DNA from: Bradyrhizobium sp. SK17
GTDB lineage: Bacteria > Pseudomonadota > Alphaproteobacteria > Rhizobiales > Xanthobacteraceae
Direction of reading: 5' to 3'
Length of the DNA stretch: 64,000 nucleotides
Assembly: GCF_002831585.1 (NCBI RefSeq)
Contig: NZ_CP025113.1
Coordinates: 6,339,001 to 6,403,000, forward strand
Each line of letters begins with the position of its first letter. Position 1 is the stretch's first letter. A model generated the notes under the pieces. It was not told the origin of the DNA and ran no database searches. It saw nothing but the letters and a program-made list of their open reading frames with translations. Positions 61,701 through 64,000 of this stretch are shown in pieces. The position numbers and the translations under genes are program-made.

Positions 61701-62728
61701 AATGCCTGCCGCGCCGCCGGCTTCAGTCGATCCTGCAAGGTATCGTAACGCCGCGTCAACCGATCCGACAGGGTACGGCGCAGCGCAAGCCGCCCTTCCG
61801 CCGACATCAGGTCGAGCTTCTCGGGAAGGCCGAAGACCTGGACGAAGTCGGCGAGCCCGATGATCACGTCCTTGTGGCCTTCGGCCGACGTCTTCGCCGC
61901 GTAGAGCACCCGCAACGCGTGCTGCATCAGCGGAAGCTTGTCGAGTTCGTCCTCGAGGCAGTTCAGCAGCCATGTCGAAAGGTCCGGCAGGATCTGGCCG
62001 CCCCACAGCGTGATCGGCCCCTCGATCGCCTGCTGGATCTGGTAGCGATCGAGCACCGGCGTGAGAAACTGGCTGTCGTTGATCAGCCGCACCAGTCCGG
62101 GATAGCGCGAGCACTTCTCCAACTCGTCGGTGCGGATGGTGATGACGATATAGATCTTGCCGCTTGCCGCCGCCGTCTTCAGCAATATGTCGACAAGGTT
62201 GACGGCCGCCTCGGAGTCCGACTGGGCATAGCGGAACAACTCCTCGAACTGATCGACCAGGATCATGATCGGGCGCGTGCCGATCCCGGCGACCAGATCG
62301 AGCACCGTGTTCAGGTCGCTGGTGCGCCGCTGGGCGATGACGTGGCCCTCGAGAAAGTCCCTGATCTGCGCCGACCGTTCGCCCGTCCCGCCCCCGGTAT
62401 CCTCCTCGACCTCGCCGACAACCGCATCGGCAATGCCGCGAAACAGATTGTCGACCGGATTGTTACCCGGGTGCAGGTCGCAGAAGATCCAGTCGGATCC
62501 CCGGCCAGACAGGAAGCCGGCCTCCAGATGGTTCATCAGCCCGGTCCGCGCCAGGGACGACTTGCCGCAACCGGAGGATCCGGTGATGCAAAGGAAATGG
62601 CTGCTCGAAAGCTTGACGATCATCTCGCTGATATGATCGTCACGACCGAAGAAGATGTCGCTCTCGTCCTTCCGGAACGCCCGCAATCCCGGGTAAGGCT
62701 CAAGACTGCTGGTGTCGCCGGGTTCCAC
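58775..62728 (-). CDS. nSTAND1 ATPase with transmembrane helix and WD40 sensor domain
   Basis: The 1,317-residue protein begins PYPGLRAFRKDESDIFFGRD, the hallmark of the nSTAND1 NTPase module. Walker A is ITGSSGCGKSSLARTGLMNH (about residue 48-67) and Walker B is IMILVDQFEELFRYAQ (about 160). A helical winged-helix-like part follows, ending near residue 520. One transmembrane helix (WLFVLTSIVLVLGILAGVSL, about 525-545) precedes about 750 residues of WD40-type blades (e.g. TSSRAGNIAIWER, AGNDAKVTIWDVD, SSLDRTARVWTPL, SSQFYDVDIWNLA). A GTG start one base after the upstream stop is preferred; a start at 62794 inside the TIR gene is possible. By analogy STAND proteins sense through the repeats and oligomerise with ATP. 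The TIR gene upstream would be the effector. Confidence 0.85.
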   Translation of the reverse strand: MEPGDTSSLEPYPGLRAFRKDESDIFFGRDDHISEMIVKLSSSHFLCITGSSGCGKSSLARTGLMNHLEAGFLSGRGSDWIFCDLHPGNNPVDNLFRGIADAVVGEVEEDTGGGTGERSAQIRDFLEGHVIAQRRTSDLNTVLDLVAGIGTRPIMILVDQFEELFRYAQSDSEAAVNLVDILLKTAAASGKIYIVITIRTDELEKCSRYPGLVRLINDSQFLTPVLDRYQIQQAIEGPITLWGGQILPDLSTWLLNCLEDELDKLPLMQHALRVLYAAKTSAEGHKDVIIGLADFVQVFGLPEKLDLMSAEGRLALRRTLSDRLTRRYDTLQDRLKPAARQAFCALTAVDSRNRDIRQPQKLGTLAKIIGASEEDTRAVVRAFVTREEAYLRYDPHLAREDTVDVTHECILRLWQPLQAEWLLDEKRSGDNIMSLARLARDWSGAPDNQSTFERLLARIALKWVARGQYQSWFDKARPNSDWAARYLGNVDWPASPDSSARRMAPEAIFKSIVALLDASKRQQWLFVLTSIVLVLGILAGVSLVSLQIMNAKAREREVAEREKLRAAANLAAWSLPPEYTRISQVNTALEAVSLGEASFGVVWSKLQQVYELYRFSAADEVHAADFAADGKSVLAIDKTGILHQWAVTTERTVLREVDFGQRDPDGNRAQGRSLAVSPQGDVAAVGFNQGAVVLLDLTSADNRFDALQIKRANPHGIDSVFKIVFSADGMLLVTSSRAGNIAIWERSRSVPAQPGGAKGGDPLRWTLKQDIDLTKTLPPADIWAVDIDRAKQTIAVGLGDGRICFLRLDDLDHPFCPEESARGRVKSVKFLSDKPILLSAGNDAKVTIWDVDTSSRTAKPLPFALEHDNAIWDLDVSPDGSLLATADFDGSVRVYQTGTWRLLNKIAADTFASRSGSRRLQPGVSADDLNALRTVRFNSASTMLVTSSLDRTARVWTPLLGRANIPELSYRLPPGDDKRPRRINSVALNPSREEVAFTDRAAVYVKSVGKLPKALPSGRSDGASHPAQPNFNQVLFQSPNVIIASGVEPLLTVWTRRDDAEWAIRTIALPGDPVPTGRGVAISASGALLAVELRNGEAASVMLCPLRGDTQWSCPTSKTGGLSLAAKLPSKPTDKDCASAGSEVHIAMSGSEHLVAVSAGICPIEVFDLRNREQPRFYSGHRGDVNSLDFSPDETALVASSQFYDVDIWNLAGGKPRDINHHGSPYVTSAKFSPSGKSIVSVSDDNSLIVTDVASGQLVTKLDYRSSLLDLAVIKTARGTLMATGSGAGDVDVAPYFENGNDVISYTKSVLHDISAQ

Positions 62729-62729
62729 C

Positions 62730-64000
62730 TTATCGCGCCTCGCGCTGGGCAATGACGACGCCGAGCTTCGCCAGGAAGCTCGAAATCTCGGCATTGTCGA
62801 CCTGGTCGGTAACGGTGATCACATGGACGTTCGGGCCGCGCGGGAACGGCAGCGCCGTGGGCGGCGCCCCATTCCCCACCGCGAGCTCGAGCTGGCTGAC
62901 GTTGAGCTCTCCCGTCGGCCGCCGGATCAACCTGAAATGCGCCTGGGTCCGCTTCTGTCCCTCGGTGCTTTTGCCGTAGGCGAGGATCAGGGCGTTGTTG
63001 TCGGCGACTGCGTTCGCCAGCGTCTGTCCGGTCAGGTCGTAGTCGAGATGATCGACGTTGACGTGGTCCGCCAGCGCGTCGGCGATCTTCTGCGCGAGTT
63101 CGCTGTCGGGGCGCGCCGCGTCGATGACGACAAAAGGCGCCGCAGGATTGCGGCCACGAAATTTTCCGGCACGACGCTCGTCGGACCGCCGCTGCGCGGC
63201 AAGGTCGTCGAGCTTCTTCAACAGATATTCCTCGAACTCGACGAAATTTCCGATCTGGCAATCGCTGATGCTCTTGAGAAAGGCGCCGTAGTCGGATTCG
63301 AGATCCTCGACATCAAAGCTGGCCGACCGCCAGAGGAATATCGGCTTGCCAGCCTGCCGAGCCATGTCACATTGGGCGCGGACCAGGCGCAAATCGGATC
63401 CAGGCACGAGCTTCCCCGGACTAGCCCCGAGCAGCTGAACGTATGCGTCGCATTTGGCCAGCGCGCGCTTGAACGCGGCGGCGAACGTATCGCCTTCGCG
63501 AACATCGAGCTCCGGATCGAATGCACGGACCACGAGCTTGTTCGCTTCCATCGTGGTGGCGAGCCGCTGCGTTTCCGGTTTGACGTCGGTTGCCGGATAC
63601 GCAACGAAGACGGCCGTGCCGGTCTGATCCGACTGGTCGTTGGTCCGGGCATCCTGATCGTTGGGGGCTTCCGGCGGCAGCATCAGGGCGCGCGCCTTGA
63701 GGCCTGCCACGACCTGTTCGAGCGCCGCGCCATACTCATCCCTGGTCGCGGTATCGTTCGGCAATGGATAACCGTATCTCACCGACCTCTTGTTGCGGTC
63801 CGGCCCCCAGAACTTGACGAAGATGATGTCCTTGACCGCGTTTCGATACTTCCTGATGCGGTCCTCGTCCTCGTTGAGCGACACCGGCTCGATTTCCACC
63901 AGAAACAGCGGCTTTCCGAGCTCGATCAACCGTGCGAATTCCGCTTCGCATTCCTCGGAGCGGCTGAACTCCTCCGAGATGAACAGGATCGCGACGTCAC
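62730..64000 (-). CDS. TIR-domain protein with additional TIR-like modules (partial, N-terminus outside window)
   Basis: About 422 residues are visible. The first part is the second half of a TIR domain: VAILFISEEFSRSEECEAEF then ARLIELGKPLFLVEIEPV, where the Glu in the C-E-A-E-F stretch is at the expected NADase position. After a linker, a second TIR-like module begins TAVFVAYPATDVKPETQRLA and continues CDAYVQLLGAS and ARQAGKPIFLWRS. A third, weaker one begins AAPFVVIDAARPDSELAQKI and continues ADNNALILAYGKSTEGQ. TIR domains cleave NAD or make NAD-derived signals. The stop is one base before the STAND gene's GTG, so both are translated from one mRNA. Confidence 0.8.
   Translation of the reverse strand, partial: DVAILFISEEFSRSEECEAEFARLIELGKPLFLVEIEPVSLNEDEDRIRKYRNAVKDIIFVKFWGPDRNKRSVRYGYPLPNDTATRDEYGAALEQVVAGLKARALMLPPEAPNDQDARTNDQSDQTGTAVFVAYPATDVKPETQRLATTMEANKLVVRAFDPELDVREGDTFAAAFKRALAKCDAYVQLLGASPGKLVPGSDLRLVRAQCDMARQAGKPIFLWRSASFDVEDLESDYGAFLKSISDCQIGNFVEFEEYLLKKLDDLAAQRRSDERRAGKFRGRNPAAPFVVIDAARPDSELAQKIADALADHVNVDHLDYDLTGQTLANAVADNNALILAYGKSTEGQKRTQAHFRLIRRPTGELNVSQLELAVGNGAPPTALPFPRGPNVHVITVTDQVDNAEISSFLAKLGVVIAQREAR

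Overview
The window is high-GC DNA from an alphaproteobacterium, most likely Bradyrhizobium or a close relative in the Nitrobacteraceae. The best evidence is a 14-codon ORF at 5524-5568 with an exceptionally long Shine-Dalgarno sequence, matching the published rreB gene of Bradyrhizobiaceae. Also consistent are the rhizobial palindromic repeats, the many short secreted or hypothetical ORFs typical of the genus, and the housekeeping genes (nadK, folE, hisI, rlmB, yidD, three tRNAs). It reads as ordinary chromosome with accessory patches. There is no rRNA operon, CRISPR array, insertion sequence or prophage.

Layout. 1-2.1 kb: leftward isochorismatase and alpha/beta hydrolase genes with a truncated remnant ORF between them. 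2.2-5.1 kb: a large STAND-type transcription regulator. 5.2-9.4 kb: tRNA-Gly, rreB with promoter and terminator, a YCII protein, a GrlR-like protein, a lytic transglycosylase, a MerR/VOC operon, and a three-gene operon of small unknowns whose promoter carries an SOS-type LexA box. 9.7-17.3 kb: NUDIX hydrolase, ClC transporter, nucleotide cyclase, a large autotransporter. 17.3-21 kb: amidohydrolase and MFS transporter divergent from a LysR regulator. 22-24.5 kb: tRNA-Tyr, rlmB, and a TetR/RidA divergent pair with three operator-like palindromes. 24.5-34 kb: secreted small proteins, a dienelactone hydrolase, tRNA-Thr, a PEP-CTERM protein, an alpha/beta hydrolase pair, an outer-membrane beta-barrel. 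34-39.5 kb: MarR regulator with a divergent flavin monooxygenase, then a dehydrogenase/MFS pair.

40-46 kb is a leftward CusBA-type copper/silver efflux operon with two small metal-locus proteins, facing a cysteine-rich protein encoded antisense to the end of cusA. 46-50 kb holds an S10 peptidase gene interrupted by an apparent one-base frameshift, nadK, and a receiver/Hpt phosphorelay pair. 50-58.7 kb holds a DUF2336 protein, a second transglycosylase, hisI, folE, an IscU/SufU-like scaffold with altered ligands, a ClpP-fold periplasmic protein, yidD and a polysaccharide deacetylase.

The right end (58.8-64 kb) is the most unusual: a TIR-domain protein with what look like two further diverged TIR-like modules, running off the edge. 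It is followed one base later by a 1,317-residue nSTAND1 ATPase with a transmembrane helix and a WD40 domain. This architecture resembles sensor/effector pairs used in bacterial immunity and is the main candidate for an undescribed system.
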